NCBI GenBank assembly: GCA_013817305.1
Contig: JACDCY010000002.1
Coordinates: 22,354 to 86,353, forward strand
DNA from: Gemmatimonadaceae bacterium
Lineage (GTDB): Bacteria > Gemmatimonadota > Gemmatimonadetes > Gemmatimonadales > Gemmatimonadaceae
Length of the DNA: 64,000 bases
Direction of reading: 5' to 3'
The position numbers and the translations under genes were made by a program. The notes beneath the pieces were generated by a model, which was given only the letters and a program-made list of their open reading frames with translations, did no database searches and was not told where the DNA came from. Position 1 is the first letter of the stretch. Each line of letters opens with the position of its first letter. Shown piece by piece: positions 35,585-44,225 of this stretch.

Positions 35585-35886
35585 CTCGGTCAAGACGGGG
35601 ACGGATGGACACCCCTTCCTAATAATAGTAGCGGCTCAGGCGGCCCGGACTTTGGCTGTGGACGTAGCGATGGGCGCGGGCCCCCAAACATACTGGAGGA
35701 CGACCGGAACCGGCTCGGATCGCTCACCCCGGGAGATAACTATCCCCATGGGCTCAAGCGCGTCAGGCTTCAAACTGGTCTTCTTCATATGCCCTCATGG
35801 GTGCGTTGTTCACACCCCCTAAAGGCACGCCTGGTGCCAGGATGAATCCTTTGGCTAACTCCTTGTCACACAGCGTGTTAGGACTT
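35558..35886 (-). ncRNA. Candidate structured non-coding RNA or attenuating leader
   Basis: A 400-base stretch (35542-35957) without a credible gene. On the minus strand it holds a promoter-like TTGCAA (35916-35921), a 17-base spacer and TAGAGT (35893-35898), then about 330 bases ending in the intrinsic terminator. Several stems are visible: 35799-35805 with 35811-35817 (7 bp, one GU), 35824-35828 with 35834-35838, GGGGAT/ATCTCC near 35740, and CCGG repeats. The diagnostic motifs of tmRNA (tag ORF, TWC arm), RNase P (GAGGAAAGTCC) and SRP RNA were sought and not found. 6S RNA cannot be excluded by eye. Confidence 0.4.
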
Positions 35887-35957
35887 TTACGAACTCTAGC
35901 GGGAGACCAAAAATGTTGCAAAACGACACAGTTCTGCTGACTTCCCGTGTCAAAACG

Positions 35958-36731
35958 TTACGCTGCTGCCTTGCGAGCGAGGAAGCTTCGGGCAGTTCCA
36001 CTTTCCCGCTCGACGGCGATGGTCCAACCGGTGTACCGGGCGCGCAGCTCGTCTACCGTGAGCGAGCCCGTCCCGTTCAGGATGGTCTCGAACAGATGCA
36101 CGCCCCCGGCTTTCGTCGCGTCCTGCAGCAGCCCGATGATGCGGGTTCTGTCGTGCGGCGTTAGCGACGCGAGACTTTCGCTGGGGCACACAACCGCGGT
36201 CAGCGGCTTGGGCGACCAGGTGCCGAGGTCGGCGACGGAAGCGTCGATACGCGAGTTGAGGCCCGCGGCCGCCGCCGCGGCGATGACTCGCTCGACGCAG
36301 TCTTCTTCCTCATTGATGGCGGTAACCGCGCAGCCGTGCGCGGCGAGGTAGATCCCGGCGCGCTCGCACTCCGCTCCGGTCACGAGCACGTGCGTGTCGG
36401 AGCCGGCCCTGATCTCGCGAACGATGGGTCCGTCCGGCGCGATTCCCCATGTCTCCGGCTTCCGATACTCGGCGAGGCGCTTGAGTCGCTTGCGCTGCCA
36501 TGTGCTGAACTTGGGAAGCTTTATCCTGCGCGCGATGAGACGATCGACTTCGGCCCAGAGCGACAGCTCTTCAGGCTCGTATTGCGCCTGCGCGCCAAGA
36601 ACGGCGACGGCTTCGTCCGCGATGCCGAGCAGCGAATTCCGCGAGACCGAGTCCTTGTAGCGCTCGATCTCCGATTCGACGTACACCTGGTACTCGTGCT
36701 TTAGGGAGCGAAGCATCTGATGCGGCATCAC
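35958..36731 (-). CDS. Putative class I SAM-dependent methyltransferase-like protein
   Basis: 257 residues. The helical N-terminal third (SLKHEYQVYVESEIERYKDSV) precedes a Rossmann-like part: HVLVTGAECERAGIYLAAHGCAVTAIN in the place of motif I, with TGAEC instead of the usual GxGxG, then SVADLGTWSPKPLTAVVCPSESLASL. The degenerate glycine loop makes SAM binding uncertain. It lies 63 bases downstream of rlmI on the same strand and upstream of the candidate RNA. The start is the first of two adjacent ATGs. Confidence 0.55.
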   Translation of the reverse strand: MMPHQMLRSLKHEYQVYVESEIERYKDSVSRNSLLGIADEAVAVLGAQAQYEPEELSLWAEVDRLIARRIKLPKFSTWQRKRLKRLAEYRKPETWGIAPDGPIVREIRAGSDTHVLVTGAECERAGIYLAAHGCAVTAINEEEDCVERVIAAAAAAGLNSRIDASVADLGTWSPKPLTAVVCPSESLASLTPHDRTRIIGLLQDATKAGGVHLFETILNGTGSLTVDELRARYTGWTIAVERESGTARSFLARKAAA

Positions 36732-36794
36732 GCTTCCGGAAAATCCAAAGGTAGGACGGCCGGCGACCTGCGCAAGTAAAATAATCTCACGCGC

Positions 36795-37958
36795 TCAGTC
36801 GACGGCCTGGAGTAATGCGCCCTTGATGTAGCCCGTCTCGGGGATGGTGATGATCTCAGGATGATCGTGCGGCTGCCCTGTAATCGCGCGGAGCGACAGC
36901 GTGCGACCGGAGTCAGCCGCTGCATCCGCGAGCATCTCGAAAAACAGCCCGCGGCTGAGATGGAAGCTGCAGCTGGCGGTGAAGAGATATCCGCCCTCGG
37001 CAAGCAAGCGCATACCGCGCAGATTGATCTCCTTGTAGCCGCGCACCGCTCCGGTGAGGGATTGCCGGTTCTTGGCGAACGCCGGAGGATCCAGCACGAT
37101 CGTGTCGTACCTGGAGCCGTCGGCTTCGCGGGCGCGCAGAAACTCGAACGCGTCAGCTTCCACAAACTCGATGTTCGCCGAGCCGTTGAGCGCCGCGTTC
37201 GCGCGCGCCCGCTCGAGCGCGGGGCCGGACGAGTCCAGCGCGGTCACGGTATCGGATCCGCGCGCGAGATGCAGCGCGAACGACCCGTGATAGCTGAAGC
37301 AGTCGAGCGCTCGACCGCGCGAGACAGCGCCCACCAGCGCGCGGTTCTCGCGCTGGTCGAGGAACGCGCCGGTTTTCTGTCCGTCCCACGGTGCCGCCAG
37401 ATAACGCACGCCGTTCTCCTCGACCTCGATCTCGCGCGGAACCTGGCCGTGCACCGCTTCGACGGTGCGCGGCAGACCTTCCCTGGTGCGCACCGGCACG
37501 TCGTTGCGGGCCAGAATTCCGACGGGATCCAGCACATCGACCAGGGCGGCAATGATCTCGGCGCGGTACTGCTCGATTCCCGCGCTCAGCAGCTGCACCA
37601 CGAGGTATTCGCCGTACCGGTCGCACACGAGGGATGGGCAACCGTCAGCCTCGCCGTGGACGACGCGGTACGCGGTGGCAGCCTTCGCGACGACGGTCCG
37701 GCGCCGGACAGCGGCGGCGATCCGCCTTCGCCACCAGGTCCGGTCGAGCTCTGCCCGGGAGTCGCCGTCGAGCATGCGTAGCGAGATTTCCGATTTCGGG
37801 CTCCAGAGGGCGACCCCCAGCGGCAGCCCCCGGGCAGTCTCCACACGCACCGCGCCGGCCGGCGAGGTCGGGCGCTGAACCACGTCGCTGCGGAAGATCC
37901 ACGGGTGGCCTGCCGCCCAGCGCTGCTCGGCCCGGCGGTTGACGATTACCGTATCCAC
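36795..37958 (-). CDS. rlmI: 23S rRNA m5C methyltransferase RlmI-like (PUA plus methyltransferase)
   Basis: 387 residues. N-terminal PUA-like RNA-binding domain (AEQRWAAGHPWIFRSDV), then an EEHB-type linker, SAM motif I ALDCFSYHGSFALHLARG, motif IV VLDPPAFAKNRQ and the catalytic-cysteine region FTASCSFHLSRGLF. Family members methylate C1962 of 23S rRNA. Full length. Its start faces the divergent HD-GYP gene, 65 bases away. Confidence 0.9.
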   Translation of the reverse strand: MDTVIVNRRAEQRWAAGHPWIFRSDVVQRPTSPAGAVRVETARGLPLGVALWSPKSEISLRMLDGDSRAELDRTWWRRRIAAAVRRRTVVAKAATAYRVVHGEADGCPSLVCDRYGEYLVVQLLSAGIEQYRAEIIAALVDVLDPVGILARNDVPVRTREGLPRTVEAVHGQVPREIEVEENGVRYLAAPWDGQKTGAFLDQRENRALVGAVSRGRALDCFSYHGSFALHLARGSDTVTALDSSGPALERARANAALNGSANIEFVEADAFEFLRAREADGSRYDTIVLDPPAFAKNRQSLTGAVRGYKEINLRGMRLLAEGGYLFTASCSFHLSRGLFFEMLADAAADSGRTLSLRAITGQPHDHPEIITIPETGYIKGALLQAVD

Positions 37959-38023
37959 CAGCGGAACTTAGCGCCGTCGGGCTCCGAGCTGTGCCCCACT
38001 TCTTGCAAGGAGGCAGGTATCCG

Positions 38024-38824
38024 ATGATCCCGATCTTTCAATTCGCTTTTGGCGCGGCCGCCGCCCTCGTCTTCATGCGTCAGCGGCGCGCTTACAGGCG
38101 GGCGCTCAGGCTCGGGGCCGCGACGCTCGAGACACTCCTCAACGCGATCGACGCGAACGATGAGGACACAGGGCGTCACGTTCGTCGCGTGGCGCAGTAC
38201 GCGCTGGAGCTGGCGGACGCGGCCGGTCTTTCCGAACACGAAAAGCGGTGCGTAGAGCGGGTCTCGCTGTTCCACGACATAGGAAAGATTCACGAGGCGC
38301 TTTTCGACATCCTCCACGATCAAACCAAGCTCACGCCCGAAGCATGGAAGGCCGTCAGGACGCACCCCAAGCGCGGCGCGGAAGTGCTCGATCCGCTGTG
38401 CGCGTTCTATCCGGATCTGTACGTGGGTGTTCTGTCTCATCACGAGCGGTGGGACGGTACGGGGTATCCGCGCGGTACCAAGGGACTACGCATCCCGCAG
38501 TGCGCGCGAATAGTGTCGATCGCCGATGCGTTCGATGCGATCACGCACAGCCGTCTCTACAGTCGCGCGCGCAGCCTGCGCGCGGCACGGGAAGCGCTCC
38601 TGGCTGGACGAGGCACGCAGTTCGACCCCGACCTGGTAGACCTGTTTCTCTCGCCGCTGGTGCAGGAAGCCGTGGCCGGCATAAGGATCGCGCCAGGCGG
38701 GCGGGGCAAGAAGCTCAACCGGCGCGGCGACCGCGTTCAGTCCGCGCCCGACCTCATCTTCCGATGGCGTCCCGCAAAAGCCGCGCGGCGCTCTCCACGT
38801 CGTCAGCCCCGAACAGCGAGCTGA
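38024..38824 (+). CDS. HD-GYP domain phosphodiesterase
   Basis: 266 residues from ATG 38024, preceded by AAGGAGG; a longer start at 37991 lacks support. One N-terminal membrane helix (about 1-20) precedes the HD-GYP core: GRHVRRVAQYALELA, SLFHDIGKIHEALF, HPKRGAEVLDP, LSHHERWDGTGYPRG and ARIVSIADAFDAITHSR. All HD and GYP residues are present, so c-di-GMP hydrolysis is likely. No receiver or sensor domain. Its 3' end overlaps the convergent thiE gene by 71 bases. Confidence 0.9.
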   Translation: MIPIFQFAFGAAAALVFMRQRRAYRRALRLGAATLETLLNAIDANDEDTGRHVRRVAQYALELADAAGLSEHEKRCVERVSLFHDIGKIHEALFDILHDQTKLTPEAWKAVRTHPKRGAEVLDPLCAFYPDLYVGVLSHHERWDGTGYPRGTKGLRIPQCARIVSIADAFDAITHSRLYSRARSLRAAREALLAGRGTQFDPDLVDLFLSPLVQEAVAGIRIAPGGRGKKLNRRGDRVQSAPDLIFRWRPAKAARRSPRRQPRTAS

Positions 38825-39470
38825 CCACAGCGACGCCGGCTACTCCCGGGCACGCTTTCAGCAGCTCTGGAACGTTGGCGGGGGTGATACCGCCGATGGC
38901 CACGGCCGGGAGTCCGGCCAGCGCCTGAAGATCGGCGATTTCCGCGAACGACAGCGGAGCGCCGGCATCGCCCTTTGACGACGTGGCGAATGCGGGTCCG
39001 ATCCCGATGTAATCGGCCCCGCGAGCCTGCTCCACTTCGACGCGCGAGCCAATCGAGGCGCCAATGATGAAGCCGGGCGGCGCGAACGAGCGGATGGACG
39101 CGACAGGAACGTCGTCCACGCCGACGTGCACGCCGGCGGCGCCGGCCATGATCGCGATGTCGGCGCGATCGTTCATCACCACAGGCACCGGCAGTGCCGA
39201 GACGAGCCGCTTGACGATATCCAGCGAAGTGCGCGGGTCAGCCTTCTTGGATCTGACCTGAACCATGGTCGCGCCGCCGCGTACGGCAGACGACACTCGG
39301 GCGATCCAGGCGTCGAGGTCGGTTGCGGGCTCGTCGGTGACGGCGACGAGCCGCAGCAGGTCAGGGTTTACGCGGCGCAGGCGCGCGGGGCGCAGTCTGC
39401 GCGCCGGCCGGGGTCGCGGGGCGCGCGGCAGCCGCGGCGCGTATCCGCGCCCGTACCGCGTTGTGCTCAT
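38754..39470 (-). CDS. thiE: Thiamine phosphate synthase
   Basis: TIM-barrel enzyme joining HMP-diphosphate and THZ-phosphate. Motifs: ATMVQVRSKK, VVMNDRADIAIMAGAAGVHVGVDD, GADYIGIGPAF and VAIGGITPANVPEL. The natural N-terminus NPDLLRLVAVTDE begins near 39368, yet the codon there is GTA, not a normal start. The nearest ATG in frame is 39470, inside mltG, adding a basic 33-residue extension (238 residues in all). Either this long form or a non-standard start is used. It follows mltG in the rho-ruvX-mltG-thiE operon. Confidence 0.85.
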   Translation of the reverse strand: MSTTRYGRGYAPRLPRAPRPRPARRLRPARLRRVNPDLLRLVAVTDEPATDLDAWIARVSSAVRGGATMVQVRSKKADPRTSLDIVKRLVSALPVPVVMNDRADIAIMAGAAGVHVGVDDVPVASIRSFAPPGFIIGASIGSRVEVEQARGADYIGIGPAFATSSKGDAGAPLSFAEIADLQALAGLPAVAIGGITPANVPELLKACPGVAGVAVVSSLFGADDVESAARLLRDAIGR

Positions 39471-40374
39471 CGAAAGTGCGCCTGAATTCGTGGTGCCCGT
39501 CAGGGTAGGCGACGAAGTACAGGTAATCGGCATTCGCCGGAAACAACGCGGCTTTCAAGCTCTCGCCGCCGGGCGAGGAGATGGGCCCGATCGGCAGCCC
39601 GGGGTACTTGTAGGTGTTGTACGGCGAGTCGATCTCGAGATCCTTGAAGGTCACGCGCTCCGCGTGCGTCCCCCGGGCGTACTGCACGGTGGGGTCGGCC
39701 TGCAGTGGCATGCCGATCTTCAGCCGGTTGTGATACACCGCCGAGATGATCGGCCGCTCCTGCGGGAGCCTGGCTTCTTCCTCGATGATGGACGCGAGAG
39801 TCACGATGTCGTGCCGGTTCATCGCGAGCTCGGCCAGTCGCGCGTTCCATTTTGGATCCCACTCCCGCTCGAACCGGCGTATCATCTCGCTCACGGCGCG
39901 CGCCGGATCAGTGCCTTCAGGGAACGCGTACGTGTCGGGGAAGAGGTATCCCTCGAGCGTGGACGTGGGAACGCTGAGCCGGCGGCGGGTTGCGGTGTCG
40001 CTCGCGGCGGCGACCACCGAGGCAGCCGGAACGTCCAGCGCCTTGCCCACGATCTCCGCAATTTGCGCCAGGGCGAGTCCCTCGGGAATCGTGACGCTGC
40101 GCACGAGTCCGCGTCCTCCGATCAACGCCTTCATTATTTCAGGCCACGGCGTGCCGCGCTTCATCAGGTACGTACCCGGCTTGAGCGAGCGGTCGTTTCC
40201 CGCGATGCGACCGTAGATGCGAAAGCCCGTTGAAGTCGAAATGAGTCCAGCCGCGTTCAGCGATTCGGCGGCGACCCGCATCGATGCACCCTCGGGGACG
40301 ACGACTCGGATCGGCGGGCCCTCCGGACGGCTGCAGCCCATCGCGAAGACGAGCGCGAGGAGGGCCCGAATCAC
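39361..40374 (-). CDS. mltG: Endolytic murein transglycosylase MltG, lipoprotein form
   Basis: 337 residues. The YceG-like domain has the catalytic Glu region LASIIEEEARLPQERP, SAVYHNRLKIGMPLQADPTVQYA, and SPYNTYKYPGLPIGPISSPG. It cleaves nascent glycan strands and so sets their length. Most MltG proteins have an N-terminal membrane helix; here MIRALLALVFAMGC looks like a lipoprotein signal with lipobox FAMGC, so it may be lipid-anchored. It overlaps ruvX by 4 bases. Confidence 0.92.
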   Translation of the reverse strand: MIRALLALVFAMGCSRPEGPPIRVVVPEGASMRVAAESLNAAGLISTSTGFRIYGRIAGNDRSLKPGTYLMKRGTPWPEIMKALIGGRGLVRSVTIPEGLALAQIAEIVGKALDVPAASVVAAASDTATRRRLSVPTSTLEGYLFPDTYAFPEGTDPARAVSEMIRRFEREWDPKWNARLAELAMNRHDIVTLASIIEEEARLPQERPIISAVYHNRLKIGMPLQADPTVQYARGTHAERVTFKDLEIDSPYNTYKYPGLPIGPISSPGGESLKAALFPANADYLYFVAYPDGHHEFRRTFDEHNAVRARIRAAAAARPATPAGAQTAPRAPAPRKP

Positions 40375-40790
40375 GGCTGGCTCCCGCGGCGCGCGGAGTC
40401 GAGCGCGTATTGCAGCAGCACAGCCGCGGCGAGCGAATCCACGTCGCCCTTGCGGCCGCGCGTCGTGCCCCCCATCTCGCGCACCGCGCGCAGCGCGGTA
40501 GCGGTCGTGAAGCGCTCGTCCACCAGTCGCGTCGGCAGACCGGTCCGTTTCTCGAGCTCCTGAGCCAGCATCCGCACCTCCCCCGTGCGCTCGGTTTCGT
40601 TTCCCTCCCCATCGAGCGGCAGCCCCAGCACGAACTCTCGCACGCCGAGCTCGCGCGCCCGAACGACGATCTCGTTCACGGGCACGCGCTTGCCGCGGCG
40701 ACGCGCGATGAACCCGGATGGCGCCGCTATCATCGCCGATGGATCGCTCACAGCGATCCCGATTCTCTTCTCGCCATAGTCAAGCCCCAT
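40371..40790 (-). CDS. ruvX: RuvX/YqgF Holliday junction resolvase-like (pre-16S rRNA nuclease)
   Basis: 139 residues from ATG 40790, with GGGGAGG about 11 bases upstream; a GTG at 40820 would overlap rho and add 10 residues. RNase H-like fold: MGLDYGEKRIGIAVSD, FVLGLPLDGEGNETERT and LVDERFTTATA, with catalytic acids D4, E in LVDERF and D in GDVDSLAA. Family members process the 5' end of 16S rRNA. Operon rho-ruvX-mltG-thiE. Confidence 0.93.
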   Translation of the reverse strand: MGLDYGEKRIGIAVSDPSAMIAAPSGFIARRRGKRVPVNEIVVRARELGVREFVLGLPLDGEGNETERTGEVRMLAQELEKRTGLPTRLVDERFTTATALRAVREMGGTTRGRKGDVDSLAAAVLLQYALDSARRGSQP

Positions 40791-40812
40791 GACGCGCCGG
40801 TCCTCCCCTGCG

Positions 40813-42090
40813 TCAACCACCCTGGGCCATCTGCACGAAGAATTCCTTGTTGTCGGCGGTTCGCTTCATCTGCTTGAGCAGGAACTCGATCTGCTCTGCC
40901 TCGGGCATGTCCGAGAGAAAATTCCGCAGCAGGAAGACGCGGTTGATCTCGGCCTGGGTCAGAAGCAGCTCCTCCTTTCTCGTTCCCGACTTCAGAATGT
41001 CCACCGCCGGAAAAATTCTCCGGTCGGCGATCTTCCTGTCGAGCACGAGCTCCATGTTGCCCGTGCCCTTGAACTCTTCGAAGATCACGTCGTCCATTCG
41101 CGATCCCGTCTCCACGAGGGCGCTGGCGATGATCGTGAGCGAGCCACCCCCGTCGATGTTGCGCGCCATTCCAAAGAACCGCTTCGGCTTGTGCAGCGCA
41201 GTTGCCTCGACGCCGCCGGAAAGAATCTTGCCCGAGTGCGGTGCCACGGCGTTGTGCGCTCGCGCCAGACGCGTGATGGAATCCAGCAGCACCACGACGT
41301 CGCGGCCGTGCTCGACCAGCCGCTTGGCTTTCTCCAGCACCATGTCCGCAACCTGCACGTGGCGGTCTGCCGGCTCGTCGAAGGTCGAGCTGATCACCTC
41401 GGCGCGGATGGCCGTCGCGATCATCTCGGTCACTTCTTCGGGGCGCTCGTCGATCAACAGCACGATGATGGTGACTTCCGGGTGATTTTCCGCGATCGCG
41501 TTGGCGATCTTCTCGATGAGAATCGTCTTGCCGGCGCGCGGGGGAGCGACGATCAGGCCCCGCTGGCCCTTTCCGATCGGCGCGATGATGTCCACCACGC
41601 GCATGCTGAGGTCGCCGTCGCTGGTCTCCAGGCGCAGTCGCTCGTCGGGATATTTCGGCCGCAGGTTGTCGAACGCGACACGGTCCTTGGCGCGATCAGG
41701 ATCGTCGCCGTTGATCTGCTCGACCTTGAGCAGCGCGAGGTACTTCTCCCACGGCTTGGGGGGGCGCACCTGGCCGTACACGCTGTCGCCGGTGCGGAGG
41801 TTGAAGCGCTTTATCTGAGACGGGGACACGTAGATGTCGTCGGGGCCCGGCAGATAATTCCAGTTCTGGCTCCGCAGGAAACCGTACCCCTCGGGCAGCA
41901 GTTCGATCACTCCGTCGCCCCGCAGCGTGATCCTGGTGTCGAGCAGGCTCTGCTCGATCCGGAAGATCAGCTCCTGCTTGCGGAGTGAGCCGACGTTAAG
42001 GATCGCGAGCCCGTCGGCCATCTGCTGCAGCTCGGTTACCGACTTGCGCTTCAAGTCGGAGATGTCCACCTGCGGGGGGATTGTTGTCAT
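40813..42090 (-). CDS. rho: Transcription termination factor Rho
   Basis: 425 residues. N-terminal Rho_N helices ([19 protein letters not shown]), cold-shock-like RNA-binding domain ([29 protein letters not shown]), then the hexameric ATPase with P-loop [16 protein letters not shown], Walker [17 protein letters not shown] and the R-finger region. No large insertion is present. The 131-base gap upstream is the likely site of autoregulated promoter and leader. Confidence 0.97.
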   Translation of the reverse strand: MTTIPPQVDISDLKRKSVTELQQMADGLAILNVGSLRKQELIFRIEQSLLDTRITLRGDGVIELLPEGYGFLRSQNWNYLPGPDDIYVSPSQIKRFNLRTGDSVYGQVRPPKPWEKYLALLKVEQINGDDPDRAKDRVAFDNLRPKYPDERLRLETSDGDLSMRVVDIIAPIGKGQRGLIVAPPRAGKTILIEKIANAIAENHPEVTIIVLLIDERPEEVTEMIATAIRAEVISSTFDEPADRHVQVADMVLEKAKRLVEHGRDVVVLLDSITRLARAHNAVAPHSGKILSGGVEATALHKPKRFFGMARNIDGGGSLTIIASALVETGSRMDDVIFEEFKGTGNMELVLDRKIADRRIFPAVDILKSGTRKEELLLTQAEINRVFLLRNFLSDMPEAEQIEFLLKQMKRTADNKEFFVQMAQGG

Positions 42091-42221
42091 GGCGAGCGCG
42101 TGGCGCTCAACGGATCGGGAGATTTGTTGCGGAGGGGGGTTATCGCGCGGGTACTAGGGGAGGAAGCACGATCGATGCCTCCGAAGGGCCGAACCTACGT
42201 CCGTCCGGCTACGAGGTCAAG

Positions 42222-43175
42222 CTATAGAGAGATGTAACGAAATGGATTCTTCTTGAAATCGGCTATGACTTCGTCCAGTTGCAGGCGGAGCGCCGTGAGC
42301 TCCTCCTGGATGGCCTTGTCGTTCATGGCGCGGCCAGCGGTGCCCCGCGCTTCCGTCATCGCCTGCTGAAGCGATGCGACTTCGTCACGCACGCTCTGGA
42401 CGGACGCGCCGAGCGACTTGTCACGGCGGAATTTTCCGACCGTGCCGCGGTCCGATGTCAGAAGCAGCCGGATGGAATCGACGTCCGCCCGGATCTTGCC
42501 GAAGCGCCCGCCGAACGCGGGATCCTTCATGAAGAGACTGACGGTCCCGCTGCCCTGCGTCAGTCTCGTGGTGAACCGGGCGAAGTCCGCCTGTACGCGG
42601 CCGAGGTCGCGGGGTCCCTCCACCTTCATGGCGCCAAAAGTGCCGCGTGCAGTCTTCATGTCCTCCATTACCGCGGTGACTTCTTCTTTCAGCGCGGTGA
42701 GGTCCCGGCCGACGACCGCGACCTGCGCCATGACCCCCTCCGAAATCCGGAACGCGCCGGCGCGAAGGGTGTCGCCCGGCTGCGCGGCGGGGGACCCGCT
42801 CGATCCAGCTGCGATGCCGAGCACGGGAGACCCGAGAAAGGTCCCGAGCGGCCCGATCTGCACCGGCGAATCCTTCCGGATCAGCGGCATCGCGCGCACC
42901 AGGACGGCCGCCTTGATGAGGAGCCGCTCGGTCGTGTCGGTCGAAGGGGCGCGAAAGACGATGCTCTCGACCTTGCCGACCTTCTTCCCCGAAAGGTAGA
43001 CGTCACCGCCCTCCAACAATCCTCCAGTCTCGCCGGCGACTACGTACAGGGGCACCTTCTTGCCTCGCACACCGCCTATCTCTGCGAACATGAGGACACC
43101 GAGCACGATCGCGACGATGGCGCCGAGCGCGACCAGTCCGACCGTCAGCTCGCGCCAGCGCGTTACTTCCGCCAT
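42222..43175 (-). CDS. MCE/MlaD family protein (phospholipid transport)
   Basis: 317 residues. One N-terminal membrane helix (LTVGLVALGAIVAIVLGVLMFAEIGG), then the MCE domain (VPLYVVAGETGGLLEGGDVYLSGKKVGKVESI) and a long helical tail. MlaD-like proteins form periplasmic rings that hand phospholipids between membranes together with MlaE and MlaF. Neither partner gene is adjacent; the upstream gene on this strand is a beta-lactamase-like protein overlapping by 13 bases. Confidence 0.85.
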   Translation of the reverse strand: MAEVTRWRELTVGLVALGAIVAIVLGVLMFAEIGGVRGKKVPLYVVAGETGGLLEGGDVYLSGKKVGKVESIVFRAPSTDTTERLLIKAAVLVRAMPLIRKDSPVQIGPLGTFLGSPVLGIAAGSSGSPAAQPGDTLRAGAFRISEGVMAQVAVVGRDLTALKEEVTAVMEDMKTARGTFGAMKVEGPRDLGRVQADFARFTTRLTQGSGTVSLFMKDPAFGGRFGKIRADVDSIRLLLTSDRGTVGKFRRDKSLGASVQSVRDEVASLQQAMTEARGTAGRAMNDKAIQEELTALRLQLDEVIADFKKNPFRYISL

Positions 43176-44068
43176 GTCCTCACTACCGCCTCACCCATTC
43201 GCGCGAGGGTCAGGTTGGGCTCGTTGTCCAGGATCCAGCGCGTGTCAGCGTTGTCCTTGGTGAGGACGCAGACAATCACCCGGTGCTGGAGGTAGAACAG
43301 TGAGCATTCGGTGCGGACGGCATCGCCGAGTCCTGTCTTGCGCGCCGAGCGAGCGTTGCCGGCGAAGCGCTGGAGCATGCGATAGTCGTCGCCGTTCTCG
43401 AGCGCGCGAAGCATCGTCGAATCAGCTGCCGGACTCACCGCCTGCCCGCGCGCGAGCAGCTCGAAGAGCCGCGCCATTTCGTTGGGCGTGGTCACGCCCA
43501 GCCCGTATTTGACCGAGCTGTCCATTGCCACGCTCGAGCTTCGCAGGAACGATTTCGAGTGAACTTTCGTGTTGCGGAGGCCGAGCGATTCCATCTTGTC
43601 CCACACGCGGCGGATGATGATCCGGTCCAGCAGCAGATTCGTCGCCGTGTTGTCGCTGATCGTCGCCATCAGCCACGCAGCGTCGGCGACAGTGATCGTC
43701 ATGCCATCGTGCAGGTGCTGAAGAATTCCCGTGCCCGGCACCTTGTCGATCCTGAGGACCGTCAGCCGGTCATCGGGCGAGAGCTGTCCCTTCGCGATCA
43801 GATCGTAGACGGTGACCAGGATCGGGACTTTGATGAGGCTCGCCGTGGGGAAAGTCTCACCGCCCCGGGAGCTCAGCCTCGCGCCCGTCTCGATGTCGAC
43901 GACGCTGTACCCGACCAGGCCGTGATGCGCCTGGACCAGGGAGTCCAGGGTCCGTCGGAGGGAGATCGTGTCGGGACGGAAGTCGGTGGCCGCGGCCGCC
44001 TGTGCCGCGGCCGCGCCCGGGAAGCCGGCCGCGCTAATCCAAAACCAGAATCCAATGGCGAGCTTCAT
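43163..44068 (-). CDS. Class A beta-lactamase-like serine hydrolase
   Basis: 301 residues with signal peptide (MKLAIGFWFWISAAGFPGAAAAQA). Active-site motifs in order: SxxK in TASLIKVPI, SDN in TISDNTATNLLLD and KTG in ARKTGLGDAVRTE. These match serine beta-lactamases of class A. The omega-loop Glu (E166 equivalent) is not obvious, so penicillin hydrolysis is uncertain and a peptidase role is possible. Its 3' end overlaps the MCE gene start by 13 bases, and tRNA-Arg begins 4 bases beyond its start. Confidence 0.82.
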   Translation of the reverse strand: MKLAIGFWFWISAAGFPGAAAAQAAAATDFRPDTISLRRTLDSLVQAHHGLVGYSVVDIETGARLSSRGGETFPTASLIKVPILVTVYDLIAKGQLSPDDRLTVLRIDKVPGTGILQHLHDGMTITVADAAWLMATISDNTATNLLLDRIIIRRVWDKMESLGLRNTKVHSKSFLRSSSVAMDSSVKYGLGVTTPNEMARLFELLARGQAVSPAADSTMLRALENGDDYRMLQRFAGNARSARKTGLGDAVRTECSLFYLQHRVIVCVLTKDNADTRWILDNEPNLTLARMGEAVVRTWRK

Positions 44069-44071
44069 TAG

Positions 44072-44145
44072 TGCGCGCGGCGGGACTCGAACCCACGACC
44101 TTCTGCTCCGGAGGCAGACGCTCTATCCAACTGAGCTACGCACGC
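44072..44145 (-). tRNA. tRNA-Arg (anticodon CCG)
   Basis: 74 bases on the minus strand. Acceptor GCGTGCG pairs with CGCGCGC (one U-G), D-arm GCTCAGTTGGATAGAGC, anticodon stem TCTGC/GCAGA with loop CTCCGGA giving anticodon CCG, and T-arm GTGGG-TTCGAGT-CCCGC. The discriminator is A; CCA is not encoded. It reads CGG codons. Confidence 0.95.
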
Positions 44146-44225
44146 GACGATCCAGCGGGAAGGAGCTTCATTCTAGCTGTTGCAGGGCGTGGAATCAACG
44201 CGAGTGCCGCGATTAGCTTTGGCGC

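Noticed and set aside
35432..35845. Plus-strand open frames of 89-137 codons over the candidate RNA
   Set aside because: They begin inside the metallopeptidase gene or cross the terminator stem, and lack SD sites and protein-like composition.
35558..35957. tmRNA or RNase P RNA in the gene-free stretch
   Set aside because: No tag-peptide reading frame ending in Ala-Ala, no TWC arm with CCA end, and no GAGGAAAGTCC/ACAGAA core pair was found on either strand.
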